Assembly: GCF_007923445.1 (NCBI RefSeq)
Contig: NZ_VOJI01000010.1
Location: 62,001-126,000 of the forward strand
Length of the DNA stretch: 64,000 nt
Source: Puniceibacterium confluentis
Lineage (GTDB): Bacteria; Pseudomonadota; Alphaproteobacteria; Rhodobacterales; Rhodobacteraceae
Direction: 5' to 3'
In this document: piece after piece, positions 25,347-34,958 of the stretch
Layout: each line of letters opens with the position of its first letter
How positions within the stretch are numbered: the first letter of the stretch is position 1
Made by a program: the position numbers and the translations under genes
The notes under the pieces: generated by a model
What the model was told of the DNA's origin: nothing
Database searches by the model: none
Seen by the model: the letters and a program-made list of their open reading frames with translations, nothing else

Positions 25347-25943
25347 ATGGCAAAACTATACTTTCACTACTCCACGATGAATGCTGGAAAATCGACTCTG
25401 CTTTTGCAGGCCGCGCACAATTATGAAGAGCGCGGCATGGCGACGTTTCTTCTGACCGCTGCGGTCGACCGTCGTGCAGGCCCGGGACGAATCGGATCGC
25501 GCATCGGGCTGGGGCGCGAGGCCGCAACCTTTGCGCCCGATACCGATCTTTTCCTGCTTCTGTCCGGAGAGCACGCCAACAAGGCCATTGCCTGCGTCTT
25601 TGTCGACGAAGCGCAATTTCTGACCCCGGATCAGGTCTGGCAGCTGGCGCGCGTCGCCGATGATCTGGGGGTCCCGGTGATGTGCTACGGATTGCGTGTG
25701 GACTTCAGGGGGGCGTTGTTCCCGGGATCAGCCACCTTGCTGGCCTTGGCGGATGACCTGCGCGAGGTGCGCACCATCTGCCATTGCGGACGCAAGGCGA
25801 CGATGGTGGTGCGGCAGGACGGATCAGGGCGGGCCGAGACCTCGGGGGCGCAGGTCCAGATCGGCGGCAACGAGATTTACGTATCGCTGTGTCGGCGGCA
25901 CTGGCGCGCGATGGTCGGTGACGGCGTGCAGTCCAGCGGCTGA
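25347..25943 (+). CDS. tdk: Thymidine kinase
   Basis: 198-residue type II thymidine kinase, phosphorylating thymidine with ATP. The Walker A loop MNAGKSTLLL is at residues 11-20. The Asp/Glu of the Walker B is in CVFVDEAQFL, and the lasso/zinc region has CHCGRKA plus a later SLCRRH. The ribosome site is weak (GGGGC). Divergent from the LuxR gene with 200 bp between and convergent with the rhodanese gene. Length is normal for the family. Confidence 0.94.
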   Translation: MAKLYFHYSTMNAGKSTLLLQAAHNYEERGMATFLLTAAVDRRAGPGRIGSRIGLGREAATFAPDTDLFLLLSGEHANKAIACVFVDEAQFLTPDQVWQLARVADDLGVPVMCYGLRVDFRGALFPGSATLLALADDLREVRTICHCGRKATMVVRQDGSGRAETSGAQVQIGGNEIYVSLCRRHWRAMVGDGVQSSG

Positions 25944-25971
25944 ACGGGTATCCGGGTACTGGCAGCGCAGC

Positions 25972-26364
25972 TTATCTGGCGGCGACCGGCTCGACCGGCA
26001 GATCGGCGTCGCGCCAACTGCTGAACCCGCCCCCCAGGTGCGAGACCCTGTCCAGCCCCATGTCCTGTGCCGTCTTGGCGGACAGAGCCGAGCGCCAGCC
26101 GCTGGCGCAGTAAAAGACAAACTGCACGTCTTCGGCAAAGATCGGCTTGTGGTACGGGGATGCAGGATCAATCCAGAATTCCAGCATCCCGCGCGGACAG
26201 TGAAACGCCCCGGGAATGCGCCCTTCGCGCTCCAGCTCGCGCCGGTCCCTCAGATCGACGAAGCGCACGTCCGCGGCCCCGTGCAGATCCGCGGCTTCGG
26301 CAGCGTACAGCGTCACGATCTCGGTCTCCGCCGCCGCGACCATATCCCTGACCCGAACCTTCAT
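25972..26364 (-). CDS. Rhodanese-like domain protein
   Basis: 130-residue single rhodanese domain. The active-site Cys is at residue 86 in the loop CASGWRS, the pattern for sulfur or, less likely, phosphate transfer. The CH2A-like FVDLRDRRELEREGRIPGA segment is at residues 35-53. No signal peptide, so cytoplasmic. Its ATG overlaps the stop of the upstream ketoacyl synthase gene (ATGA), so the two are coupled, though a functional link is not obvious. Confidence 0.9.
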   Translation of the reverse strand: MKVRVRDMVAAAETEIVTLYAAEAADLHGAADVRFVDLRDRRELEREGRIPGAFHCPRGMLEFWIDPASPYHKPIFAEDVQFVFYCASGWRSALSAKTAQDMGLDRVSHLGGGFSSWRDADLPVEPVAAR

Positions 26365-27491
26365 GCACTGTCCTTTCGCTCGACCAGCACGGACCCGACC
26401 GAATACCCCGCCCCGAACGAACAGATCAGGCCCAGGTCGCCGTCGCCAAGGTCGTCCGAGTGTTTCGAAAAGGCGATGATGGACCCGGCCGACGAAGTGT
26501 TGGCGTAGTCTTGCAGGATGTTGGGCTGTTCGCCCGGCTCGGGCTCGCGGCCCAGCACCTTGCGACCGATGAAGTCGTTCATCGTCTTGTTCGCCTGATG
26601 CAGCCAGAGGCGGCGGAGCTGATCCGCACGTACCCCCGCCTCGCCGAGGTGATCGCCGATGTGGGCGGAAACCATGGGCAGCACCTCCTTGAACACCTTG
26701 CGTCCGTTCTGCATGAACTGCATGTCGCGCCGGTCACTCGTCCCGTCCGGCCGGGTGCGGCGCAGAAAGCCGTTGTTGTTGCGGATATTGTTGGAAAATT
26801 GTGTGGCACAGCGCGTCGAGCGGATGGTGAAATACGCCCCCTGCGCGTCTTCGGCCCGTTCGATCACCAGGGCCGTGCAGACATCGCCGAATATGAAATG
26901 GCAGTCGCGGTCACGCCATTCCAGATGGCCCGAACAAATTTCCGGGCACACGACGATCGCGCAGCGAACCGATCCGGCCCGCACCATATCGGCCGCCGCC
27001 TGTATTCCGAAAGTTGCCGAAGAACAGGCGACGTTCATGTCGAAGGCAAAACCGCCGGCGCCCAGAAGCTGTTGAATTTCGATGGCGATGGCGGGATAGG
27101 CACGTTCGTGGTTCGAAGCGGCACAGATCACCAGATCCACGTCACTGCCCTGCCGTTGCGCAGCTTTCAGTGCCGTGCGGCAGGCGTCCAGCGCCATTTC
27201 CGCCATGATCCCGGGTTCGTCGTCGTTCCGCTGGCGCAATTTCGGGAACATGCGCCCCGGATCCAGCACACCTGTCTTGTCCATCACATAGCGTTGTTCG
27301 ATTCCGCTGGCGGAATAGATGAAATCGGAACTGGACGGCGCCTTGGCCTCGATGTCGCCGGCCTCTATGGCGGCGGCATTTTCGGCATTGTAGCGACTGA
27401 CATAGGCATTGAACGCGGCCACGAGTTCATCATTGGTGATCACCTGTTCGGGCGTGAACACCCCGGATCCGGTGATGGCTGGCTGGTACAT
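26361..27491 (-). CDS. Beta-ketoacyl-ACP synthase III (FabY/FabH-like)
   Basis: 376-residue condensing enzyme of fatty-acid initiation. The thiolase-fold catalytic triad is visible: Cys156 in NVACSSATFG, His in WLHQANKTM, and Asn in YANTSSAGS. Length and the N-terminus (NDELVAAFNAYVSRYNAENAAAIE) match the long KAS III subgroup that includes the Pseudomonas beta-ketodecanoyl-ACP synthase (FabY) rather than the 320-residue FabH. Primes chain growth from acetyl- or octanoyl-CoA; which of these is not determinable. Coupled to the rhodanese gene downstream. Confidence 0.88.
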   Translation of the reverse strand: MYQPAITGSGVFTPEQVITNDELVAAFNAYVSRYNAENAAAIEAGDIEAKAPSSSDFIYSASGIEQRYVMDKTGVLDPGRMFPKLRQRNDDEPGIMAEMALDACRTALKAAQRQGSDVDLVICAASNHERAYPAIAIEIQQLLGAGGFAFDMNVACSSATFGIQAAADMVRAGSVRCAIVVCPEICSGHLEWRDRDCHFIFGDVCTALVIERAEDAQGAYFTIRSTRCATQFSNNIRNNNGFLRRTRPDGTSDRRDMQFMQNGRKVFKEVLPMVSAHIGDHLGEAGVRADQLRRLWLHQANKTMNDFIGRKVLGREPEPGEQPNILQDYANTSSAGSIIAFSKHSDDLGDGDLGLICSFGAGYSVGSVLVERKDSA

Positions 27492-27633
27492 GGATTTTCC
27501 TCCGTTGCGCCAACCTCAACGCAGCGGGCGGCTTCGGTCAAGCCCGACCTCGCGCAACCTGCGCCGCGCCTCTGCAATCCTGCCCGGTCAATCAGGCGCC
27601 GATGGCCGACCACCGGGTGCGCAGCCGACGGAT

Positions 27634-27972
27634 CTAGTGCATGCGCCCGCCCAGGGGCACATCCCGGTCCGGGCTCAGCAGCACCACCGCGCCATCCGCG
27701 TCCGCGACCCCCAGCACCAGAACTTCGGAGCGGACCGGCCCGATCTGGCGCGGAGGAAAGTTCACCACCGCCATCACCCGCCTGCCGATCAGCGTCTCGG
27801 GGGTGTAGTGCACCGTGACCTGCGCCGAAGTCTTGCGTTCACCGATCTCGGGGCCAAAGTCGATCCACATCTTGATTGCGGGCTTGCGTGCCTCGGGAAA
27901 GGCTTCGGCGCGCACCACCTGGCCCACCCGGATATCGACCTTCAGGAAATCATCAAAGCTGATCTCAGCCAT
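27634..27972 (-). CDS. csaA: tRNA-binding protein, CsaA family
   Basis: 112-residue single OB-fold tRNA-binding domain homologous to the C-terminal part of methionyl-tRNA synthetase and Trbp111. The characteristic start (FDDFLKVDIRVGQVV) and the VVNFPPRQIGPVRSEVLVLG strand pair are present. CsaA has a chaperone-like export role in Bacillus; the role here is unknown. The gene overlaps the 3' end of proC by 8 nt, so it is translated from the same message. Confidence 0.93.
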   Translation of the reverse strand: MAEISFDDFLKVDIRVGQVVRAEAFPEARKPAIKMWIDFGPEIGERKTSAQVTVHYTPETLIGRRVMAVVNFPPRQIGPVRSEVLVLGVADADGAVVLLSPDRDVPLGGRMH

Positions 27973-28777
27973 TGGCGAGTTCCCGCGACCGCGCTGTTGC
28001 CGCCCGCACCGTTTCCCGGATCAGCCGGGGCAGCCCTTCGGTGTCGTCCATCAGCACCTCCAGCCCGGCCTGTGTGGTGCCGTTGGGGCTGGTCACGTTC
28101 CGCCGAAGCTGACCGGGGTCGTCGCCCGCCATTGCCAGCGCGCCGGCGCCTGCCACCGTTGCCCGGGCCAGTTGCAGCGCCAGATCCGCGGACAGCCCCT
28201 CGGCCACGCCCGCCGCGGCCAGACATTCGATCAGGTGGAACACATAGGCCGGACCGGACCCGCTCACCCCGGTCACGGCATCCATCTGCCCTTCGTCCTC
28301 AAGGCGCACAACCTCGCCCACGGCGCTCAGCAGTGACTCGGCAGCATCCAGGTCGGCGGCGCCTGCATAGCGGTTGCCGATGATCGCGGTGATGCCGCGC
28401 CCCACCGCGGCAGGGGTGTTCGGCATCGCCCGGATGATCGGTGTCTTCTCACCCAGCATCCGCTCGTAGGTGGCGATCGGAATCCCGGCGGCCACCGACA
28501 GGAACACGGTGTTGCCATTGCCCAGCGCCTGCAAGGACGGCAGGGCATCCGACATCATCTGCGGCTTCACGGCAATCAGAACCACCGCCGGACTGGCGGG
28601 CAAATCCTGGTTCAGATGAACCCCCTGTTGCCTCAGCCAGTCCGATGGGTACGGATCGCTGACCCAGACCGACGTGGCCGGCAGCCCCCGGCCAAGCCAG
28701 CCTTCAAGCATCGCCGACCCCATCTTGCCGCAGCCAAGCAACACCAGCCCCCGCTTGGCACTCTCTGAGTTCTGCAT
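27965..28777 (-). CDS. proC: Pyrroline-5-carboxylate reductase
   Basis: 270-residue last enzyme of proline synthesis (P5C plus NAD(P)H to proline). The Rossmann motif LLGCGKMGSAMLEGW is at residues 12-26. RAMPNTPAAVGRG and the C-terminal SPNGTTQAGLEVL are family signatures. The ATG at 28777 is chosen with GAGGACACC upstream; the longer frame would run through the terminator of the YbjN gene. It leads a two-gene unit with csaA. Confidence 0.95.
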   Translation of the reverse strand: MQNSESAKRGLVLLGCGKMGSAMLEGWLGRGLPATSVWVSDPYPSDWLRQQGVHLNQDLPASPAVVLIAVKPQMMSDALPSLQALGNGNTVFLSVAAGIPIATYERMLGEKTPIIRAMPNTPAAVGRGITAIIGNRYAGAADLDAAESLLSAVGEVVRLEDEGQMDAVTGVSGSGPAYVFHLIECLAAAGVAEGLSADLALQLARATVAGAGALAMAGDDPGQLRRNVTSPNGTTQAGLEVLMDDTEGLPRLIRETVRAATARSRELANG

Positions 28778-28804
28778 CTCGGTGTCCTCTGTCCCTGCTC
28801 GAGT

Positions 28805-28840
28805 CAAAAGGAAAAGGACCGGTCGCCCGATCCTTTTCCA
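28805..28840 (-). terminator. Intrinsic terminator of the YbjN-family gene
   Basis: On the minus strand GGAAAAGGA and TCCTTTTCC form a 9-bp stem with an inner CGGGCGACCG part, followed by TTTTGAC. It starts 20 nt after the YbjN stop and separates that gene from proC. The U-run is short, so efficiency may be moderate. Confidence 0.7.
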
Positions 28841-28859
28841 CGCGCGTTCGGGAGGAAAG

Positions 28860-29360
28860 CTACGCGCGCCCGTATGCTTCTGCAATGGCGACCTGAAGCG
28901 CCTGTTGCGGCGTCTGGTCGGAATAGACCATCAACTGGAACGCCGGGTAGTAGCGTTCTGCGCTCATTACAGCAGCGCTGATCAGCGTGTCGATCTGCTC
29001 CGGCGCGGCAACCTGCCCGCCTGCCAGTACCAGACCATAACGGTATACCATCAGCTTCTGTTCCGCCCAGAAGGTGAAGGCGCCCGTCCAACACTGATCA
29101 TTCACGGAATTCAGGCCCTCGTACAGATCACCCAGCCGTTCATCCGGCGGCTCCATCTCGAAGGTGCAGATCAGGCGCAGGGTTTCGTCGTAACCCGACC
29201 ATGCAAGAGTGATCGAATAGGTGCGCCACTGTCCCTGAACTGCCATGGCGATCTGGTCGTCCCCCACACGGTCAAAGTCCCAGTCGTGGTGCTCGGCCAG
29301 ATGTTCGACGATGTCGATGGGGTGAATGTCGTCTTCCAGATACTGCTCGGACAATGCCAT
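28860..29360 (-). CDS. YbjN domain-containing protein
   Basis: 166-residue protein of the YbjN family, whose fold resembles type III secretion chaperones. The conserved features are an acidic N-terminal helix (MALSEQYLEDDIHPIDIVEHL), a W-rich strand section (DWDFDRVGDDQIAMAVQGQW) and LGDLYEGLNSVNDQCWTGAF near residue 85. The ATG at 29360 has AAAGAGG upstream. Function is unknown; E. coli YbjN affects motility and stress responses. Single gene with its own terminator. Confidence 0.88.
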   Translation of the reverse strand: MALSEQYLEDDIHPIDIVEHLAEHHDWDFDRVGDDQIAMAVQGQWRTYSITLAWSGYDETLRLICTFEMEPPDERLGDLYEGLNSVNDQCWTGAFTFWAEQKLMVYRYGLVLAGGQVAAPEQIDTLISAAVMSAERYYPAFQLMVYSDQTPQQALQVAIAEAYGRA

Positions 29361-30148
29361 GGCGCCACCTCTTTTGTTTTGTGTAGCGCTGGGGCCTGGC
29401 AGCGTCCCAAGCGCTAGGTGCCTGCTCAAGGAACTGCGGGGCTATCCGCATCCCTTACCACATATGGTGCCTGTCCTGGGGTGCTCCTGTAAAGCTATAT
29501 TTTCCCGAAATCCGCAATAAGTTGTGGATGAAACTAGATTCCGATCAATATGCAGGGCATTTTGTCGCGGGCTCATTGGTGAGGCTGCCTGCCCCGAAGG
29601 CACGGGCGATGCGTCGCGCAGGGAGCGCCGACCCGCATTGTCAGCGGCAGTGCCATCCCAGCCGGTGCCGCTGGCCGCGCCCTGTGCGCCTGCATCGCCG
29701 CCGGTGATTTCCGTCCTGCCCGGGGCCAGCGCCCAGCCGGTCCCGACCGTCCCGAGGCCGACGTCACCAAGGCCGGGCGCGGTCATCGCGTGGATGCCTG
29801 GCCAATCCCCTGTGCAGACCGTGGCCGAAACCTCGGGGAGGCCGCAGAGGAGTGTGGCGACCTGATCGCCGTCGCCCTTGACCCCGAACCGCCCCGGCGG
29901 GACCGCCGAGGCTCAGCCCGGGCTGGCGTTTGCCTCGCATTCTGCGAAACCGGGCGGCTTGCACGCAGGTGATTTGGCTGTGGCTCGGATCTTCATCGCC
30001 CGATGCGGGCGGCCGCCGAGCCATTCTGCTCCGCTCGGACGCACAGCCTGAATGACACCGGGCATGACCTCGGCAGACATGCGGCGCACCGGCGTCCGGG
30101 TCAGGGCGGCAGGTTGTGCCCGTTGTCCGGCAGTCGGTGCACTGTGCT
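29361..30148. other. 788-bp region without a supported gene
   Basis: Between the YbjN gene and the type I secretion adaptor. Several frames of 60-115 codons are open on both strands, but each is rich in Arg, Pro, Gly and Ala with no domain, as expected from non-coding high-GC DNA. The first 160 bp (29361-29530) have lower GC and should hold the YbjN promoter. The rest may be a decayed gene. No tRNA or clear terminator was found. Confidence 0.5.
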
Positions 30149-31333
30149 TCAGGGTTCGCGGAAAGCTTCGCGCGACTTGTAGAGCGGCTTCAGAAGGTAT
30201 TGCAGGATGGTCTTTTCACCGGTGTGCAGCTCGACCTGGGCCTGCATGCCCGGACGGATTCGGATCTGCGACTGGCGTTCGGTCAACGACCCGAGATCCA
30301 CCCGCAACGTCACCTTGTAATGCGGCGCGGCATCGGCGCGTCGTTCGTCCTGAAAGGTATCCGCCGAGATCACGTCTACCTGCCCCTTCAGCGTGCCGTA
30401 GATCGTATAGTCATAGGCCGACAGCTTGACCGTCGCTTCCTGACCCGGGCGGATGTTGGCAATGTTTTCGGGGGCGACCTGCGCCTCGACAAACAGCTCT
30501 TCGTCCATCGGGATGATCTGCAGGATCTCTTCGCCCGGGCGCACCACGCCGCCGATGGTGGTGACCAACAGGTTGTTGACCACGCCGTGCATCGGACTGA
30601 CCAGAACGGTACGGCTCAGCTGGTCGGTGCTGGCCTTGAGGTTCTGCTTCAGCGTCGCCAGTTCCTTGAGCGTGTCGGAGTAATCCTGCGCCCGGCCCAG
30701 TTCGGCCTGTGTCACCGTCTCGTCATACCGGATACGGGCATCAGCATGGGCTTTGCGGGCGCGGGTCACCTCGATCAGCGCCACCACCTTGTTGGTGAGA
30801 AGATCTTCAAGCAACTTGAGCTCCTGCGCCGATTGCTCCAGCACGCGGCGCGCGCCGTCGCGGCGGCTGCTGAAATCGGACACCCGGGCCACGAGCAGCG
30901 CCTGCTCCGAGGAAACGATCGTCGGGCTGCGCTCGGCCATCGCCTGCGGCACGGCAAAATCCGTCCGCCCGGCCAGTTCCGCCTCAAGCCGCAGACGACG
31001 GATTTCCAGCGCGGTGATCTGGTCGTGCAGGTCATCGACGGACGAACGGAACATCGTGCCCTGAAGCCGTGCCAGCACGTCGCCCTGCCCCACCTCGTCG
31101 CCCTCTTTCACCAGCAACTCTGCCAGAATGCCGCCTTCGAGGTTCTGAATGATCTGCGGCCGCGAGGCGCTGATGAACTGGCCGTCGCCGCGGACGATTT
31201 CGTCGACCCAGGCATAGGACGCCCAGATGATGAACAGCCAGACCGTCGCGGCACACAGCCAGACGGTCAGAGACGGCCCCCGCATCCGGCGGCCCAGTTG
31301 TGCCGAAAGGTCGGTCGACGAAATGGCCATCAT
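30149..31333 (-). CDS. HlyD family type I secretion membrane-fusion protein
   Basis: 394-residue periplasmic adaptor (LapC-like). A single N-terminal membrane anchor (about residues 25-45, VWLCAATVWLFIIWASYAW) is followed by the lipoyl-type half (GGILAELLVKEGDEVGQGDVL). A long helical hairpin with heptad character spans about residues 85-230, and then a beta-barrel half with VRPGEEILQIIPMDEEL. It connects the inner-membrane ABC exporter to the TolC-like channel. Start overlaps the ABC gene stop by 4 nt; third gene of the adhesin export operon. Confidence 0.93.
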   Translation of the reverse strand: MMAISSTDLSAQLGRRMRGPSLTVWLCAATVWLFIIWASYAWVDEIVRGDGQFISASRPQIIQNLEGGILAELLVKEGDEVGQGDVLARLQGTMFRSSVDDLHDQITALEIRRLRLEAELAGRTDFAVPQAMAERSPTIVSSEQALLVARVSDFSSRRDGARRVLEQSAQELKLLEDLLTNKVVALIEVTRARKAHADARIRYDETVTQAELGRAQDYSDTLKELATLKQNLKASTDQLSRTVLVSPMHGVVNNLLVTTIGGVVRPGEEILQIIPMDEELFVEAQVAPENIANIRPGQEATVKLSAYDYTIYGTLKGQVDVISADTFQDERRADAAPHYKVTLRVDLGSLTERQSQIRIRPGMQAQVELHTGEKTILQYLLKPLYKSREAFREP

Positions 31334-33543
31334 GCGCCGCCTTGTCCCGATCCGCGCAGGTGTTCAAGCACCTGATCGCGCGGACCGTCCACCGCCATCC
31401 GCCCATGGGCGAGAATCATCGTCCGCGACGCCAGCGCCAGAATCGGCACCCGGTGGGTGGCAATCACCGCGGTGCGGCCCGAAAGCCAGCCCTGCAGCCG
31501 CGAGATGAGTGTCTTTTCAAGCGTCTGGTCCAGCGCCGCCGTCGGCTCGTCGAGCAGGCATATATCCGGATCCTGCAACCACAGCCGGGCCCAGCCGATG
31601 CTTTGACGCTGGCCCACCGACAACCCTTCGCCGCCATCGCTGATCTCGAGATCCAGACCCTTGGCATGCGCCTTGACGAACTGCCCCAGACCGGCGAAAT
31701 CCAGCGCCTCGAACAACCGGTCATCGTCGCGTTCCAGCATGTTCAGGTTCAGGTTGTCGCGCAACGAGCCGTGGAACAAGCGCACGTCCTGTCCCAGGTA
31801 TCCGATACAGCGGCGCAGATCACGGGTGTCGATCTGGCCGATCTCGACGCCGTCGGCCAGCACCCGTCCCGATTGCGGCGCGTAGAGCCCCGACAGCAGC
31901 TTCAGCAGGGTCGACTTGCCCGAACCGTTGGCCCCAAGGACCGCGAGGGTCTGACCCGGCTGGATCACCAGCTGCGCCAGATCCAGCACCGGCGGGCCAT
32001 CCTCCTGATAACGAAAGCCGACGCCCGACAGTTCGTACCGGCCCTGCAACCGCTCGCGGCGCAGATAGGTGCGCGCGGCGCTGCGGTCCTGCGCGGCGTC
32101 GACAATGCCGTCCAGCCCGTCCAGCGCGGCGCGCACGTTGCCCCAGCGCGCCATGATTCCCGACAGCTGGGTCAGCGGTGCCAGCGTGCGCGACGTGAGG
32201 ATACCGGTCGCGATGATCGAGCCCACGGTAAATTCGCCTGCAAACACAAGGTAGGTGCCGGAGATCACCGCCACCACATAGGTTGCCTGCTGCACTCCCT
32301 GGCTCCAGAAGGTCAGCAACGCGCCCAAACGGCGTTGTTCGGACGACTTCAGCGCCTGCACCGCTGTCAGCTCGGTCCACAGACGGCGGAACCGGTCCTC
32401 GGCGCGCTGCGTCTTGATCGTGTCGATCTCGACCACGGTTTCCTGCAGCAGGCGCGACAGCCTGGCCGAGGCGCCCTGCATTTCACGGGTCAGCCGGATC
32501 ATCTTCCGCTGCATCGCAAACCCCGGCAGCACCATGAGAATGCCGCCCGCGACCAGAACCCAGACTACACTGCCCGCAATCGACCAGACCAGCGCGAGAA
32601 AGACAAAGATGAACGGAATGTCGGCCAGCGCCCCGGCTGTCGAGGCTGTGAAGAACTCGCGCACCGACCCGAATTCCCGCATCGACGAAAACAGCTGGCT
32701 GGGCGATCGTCCCGCGATGTCCGAGCGCATGCCCAGCAGGCGGTCCATCAACAGCGACTGAACGCCCATTTCGATCTGCCGCCCGGCCCCGTCCAGCAGC
32801 TGACCCCGGGCGATCTTGAGAAACGCCTCCATCAGCAGGGCCATCGCGGCCCCGGCGGCCAGCACCCAAAGCGTGGCCTCGGACTGATGCGGGATCACCC
32901 GGTCGTAGACCTGAAGCGAAAACAGCGCCACCGCCACCGCCAGCAGATTGGCCACGAACGAGCCCAGCGCGACCTCGCCGAAGTGACGCGCGAAGCGGCG
33001 GAACTGCCCCCAGAACCAGTGCGGCTCGCGCGTGGCGGCAGCGTGGGCAGTGGACAGGGATTGCAGCGGCGCTTCGGCATGCAGCATCGCACCGCTGTAG
33101 ACCCCGGCGAATTCGCTCAGCGGCACTTCGGCGCGATTGTCCGGCGCGGTGGCGTCGTAGATCGTGAGAACCTCTGCGTCCCGCCCCAGGATCAGCACCG
33201 CCTGCCCACTGGTCATCAGCGCCAGCGCCGGCCACGAGGACTGGTTCAGCGGTTGCACAGCCTGTTCCGCCTCCAGCCCCGCCGCGCGCAGACCGGCCAG
33301 AAGCGCCTCTGCCGGATAGCTGTCCTGCGGGCCGCTGTGCCGTGTCAGCGCATCCAGGATGTCGGGCGTGCGCGGTTCGACTCCAAGCCGCCGGGCCAGC
33401 AAGCGGATCAGGTCGGCGCGGGCGCAGGCGCGTTCCGAATGGCGCGGCGCCCGTCCGGGCAGGTTGGCCGGAACCTGCGGCACCGCCCGCAGGACCGCAT
33501 CCCGGGCCCGTCCGGCAAGGACAGAGAGGTCCGGTCCGCTCAC
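31330..33543 (-). CDS. Type I secretion system permease/ATPase (LapB-like)
   Basis: 737-residue ABC exporter. An N-terminal C39-peptidase-like domain (about residues 50-170) lacks the catalytic Cys motif, so it is a substrate-docking domain, not a protease. Six membrane segments follow (about 190-460), then the nucleotide-binding domain with Walker A GANGSGKST, signature LSVGQRQ (third residue V instead of G) and Walker B ICLLDEPTAALD. It exports the giant adhesin encoded upstream. Coupled by 4-nt overlaps to both neighbours. Confidence 0.93.
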   Translation of the reverse strand: MSGPDLSVLAGRARDAVLRAVPQVPANLPGRAPRHSERACARADLIRLLARRLGVEPRTPDILDALTRHSGPQDSYPAEALLAGLRAAGLEAEQAVQPLNQSSWPALALMTSGQAVLILGRDAEVLTIYDATAPDNRAEVPLSEFAGVYSGAMLHAEAPLQSLSTAHAAATREPHWFWGQFRRFARHFGEVALGSFVANLLAVAVALFSLQVYDRVIPHQSEATLWVLAAGAAMALLMEAFLKIARGQLLDGAGRQIEMGVQSLLMDRLLGMRSDIAGRSPSQLFSSMREFGSVREFFTASTAGALADIPFIFVFLALVWSIAGSVVWVLVAGGILMVLPGFAMQRKMIRLTREMQGASARLSRLLQETVVEIDTIKTQRAEDRFRRLWTELTAVQALKSSEQRRLGALLTFWSQGVQQATYVVAVISGTYLVFAGEFTVGSIIATGILTSRTLAPLTQLSGIMARWGNVRAALDGLDGIVDAAQDRSAARTYLRRERLQGRYELSGVGFRYQEDGPPVLDLAQLVIQPGQTLAVLGANGSGKSTLLKLLSGLYAPQSGRVLADGVEIGQIDTRDLRRCIGYLGQDVRLFHGSLRDNLNLNMLERDDDRLFEALDFAGLGQFVKAHAKGLDLEISDGGEGLSVGQRQSIGWARLWLQDPDICLLDEPTAALDQTLEKTLISRLQGWLSGRTAVIATHRVPILALASRTMILAHGRMAVDGPRDQVLEHLRGSGQGGA

Positions 33544-34877
33544 ATCAGTGTCCCGTCCGCCAGAACGCCCCGGATGCGCGCGATCTCGAGCTCCGCCCGC
33601 GCGGCGGCAAACCTCAGCTCCAGCGCCCTGTCTGCGGCGCGGGCATAGGTTTCATAGACCCCGACAACATCCATCACCTGCCGCTGGCCACCGTCATACT
33701 GCCGTTGGAACAGGTCAAGGTTGGCCCGCGCCTGTGCCCTCAGCGTCTGCGCCTCGGCACCCTGACGCCGCAGCGCCTCCAGCTGACGCTGCTGGCTTTG
33801 CAACTTGCGGTCTGACTCTTCGCGCGCCTGCACGACACGGCGGGCGGCCGTTTCGGCGGTCACCTTGAGGGCGTTGAGGGAGGCGACGGTGCCCAGCCCG
33901 AACAGCTGATCGGTCTGCACCTGAAGGCCAAGGTTCTGGCCACTGCCGCCGGTGCTGCCGCCGGCGGACAGGCCGGGCAGATGCGCCGCCCGTTCGATCT
34001 GCGCCTGCGCCAGCGCCCGCGCCATTTCCGCCCGGGCACGCAGCACGGCGGTGGCCTCCAGCCCGCCGGGGGCGGCGCCAAGCCCGGTCTGGCCGTGCAG
34101 ATCGCCAAGAGGCCGCGTCGCCATGGCGGCCAGTTCGGCCTGTGCCGTCGTCACCTGTTCCCGGGCTGCCATGCTCCGGGCGCGGATGTCAGCCAGCTTT
34201 TGCCGCACCACGTTCAGGTCGGACATGTCCGACACCCCGCCGCGGACCCGCTGGTCCATGACCCATTCGAACTGCGCCATGTCTCCGAGGGAATGATCCA
34301 GAAGCGCGGCCGTCTCGCGCCCCTCCTCCATTCGCAGGTACAGCGTCAGCGCCGCGTTGACGCGCGTGTTGCCGTCTTCGGCCAGCGCCACGGCGGCAAG
34401 CTCGACCTCGGCCTGGGCCAGATCGCGTTCCGCCTGCTTGCGGCCATTGTCGAACAACACCTGATTGATCACCAGATCCGCCACCAGCTCTCCCAGCGAT
34501 GTGAGCGAGATCCGCGGCCCGATCGTCGGCAGCCAGTTGCGGGACGCCGCCTCGGCGCGCAGCTGCGCGGCACGAAGCTCGGATTCCGCGACGCGGGCAT
34601 CCGCAGCCAGCACCGCTTCGGCCACCTGGTCATAGGGGCTTGCGGGCGTCAGGACGGACCGGCGTGCCTGCAGGCGTGCGATGATGTCAGACCCGGCCCC
34701 GAACCCTGAATCCGCAGGCCTGCCCGCTGCCAGAGCGGCAGGAGCAGCCGAATACGCGGTGCGTGCGCTGTCGTCTGACAGAAAGCGGGACACCATGCCC
34801 GCACGCTGTTCGGCACAGCCCCCGAGCATTGCAACACCTGCAACCATGCTCAGGATCGGTCTGTGGATCTGGTTCAT
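33540..34877 (-). CDS. TolC family outer-membrane channel (LapE-like lipoprotein)
   Basis: 445-residue outer-membrane efflux protein with the repeated alpha-helical structure of TolC: long Ala/Arg/Gln/Glu heptads at about residues 90-220 and 300-440. The leader ends LGGC with Cys21, a lipobox, so the protein is probably acylated. It forms the exit duct for the type I system whose ABC and adaptor genes overlap downstream. It starts 81 nt after the adhesin gene, so adhesin and exporter are one operon. Confidence 0.9.
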   Translation of the reverse strand: MNQIHRPILSMVAGVAMLGGCAEQRAGMVSRFLSDDSARTAYSAAPAALAAGRPADSGFGAGSDIIARLQARRSVLTPASPYDQVAEAVLAADARVAESELRAAQLRAEAASRNWLPTIGPRISLTSLGELVADLVINQVLFDNGRKQAERDLAQAEVELAAVALAEDGNTRVNAALTLYLRMEEGRETAALLDHSLGDMAQFEWVMDQRVRGGVSDMSDLNVVRQKLADIRARSMAAREQVTTAQAELAAMATRPLGDLHGQTGLGAAPGGLEATAVLRARAEMARALAQAQIERAAHLPGLSAGGSTGGSGQNLGLQVQTDQLFGLGTVASLNALKVTAETAARRVVQAREESDRKLQSQQRQLEALRRQGAEAQTLRAQARANLDLFQRQYDGGQRQVMDVVGVYETYARAADRALELRFAAARAELEIARIRGVLADGTLM

Positions 34878-34958
34878 GTTCTCTTTCCCGTGGCCGGTAC
34901 AATCCGGAGTGACCCTGGCCGGGCCGCGGAATCACCGCGCCCCGGCGGGACACTCTGC

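Noticed and set aside
25166-25348. 60-codon minus-strand frame upstream of LuxR
   Set aside because: Overlaps the divergent promoter region, has no ribosome site or domain, and would interfere with tdk regulation.
29442-29865. Frames of 113-114 codons on both strands in the long intergenic gap
   Set aside because: Pro/Arg/Gly-rich, no ribosome site of note and no recognisable family; reported as gene-free instead.
31300-33648. 782-codon plus-strand frame antisense to the type I exporter ABC gene
   Set aside because: No domain or biased composition of a real protein; the minus-strand gene has full Walker and signature motifs. Long antisense frames are common at this GC.
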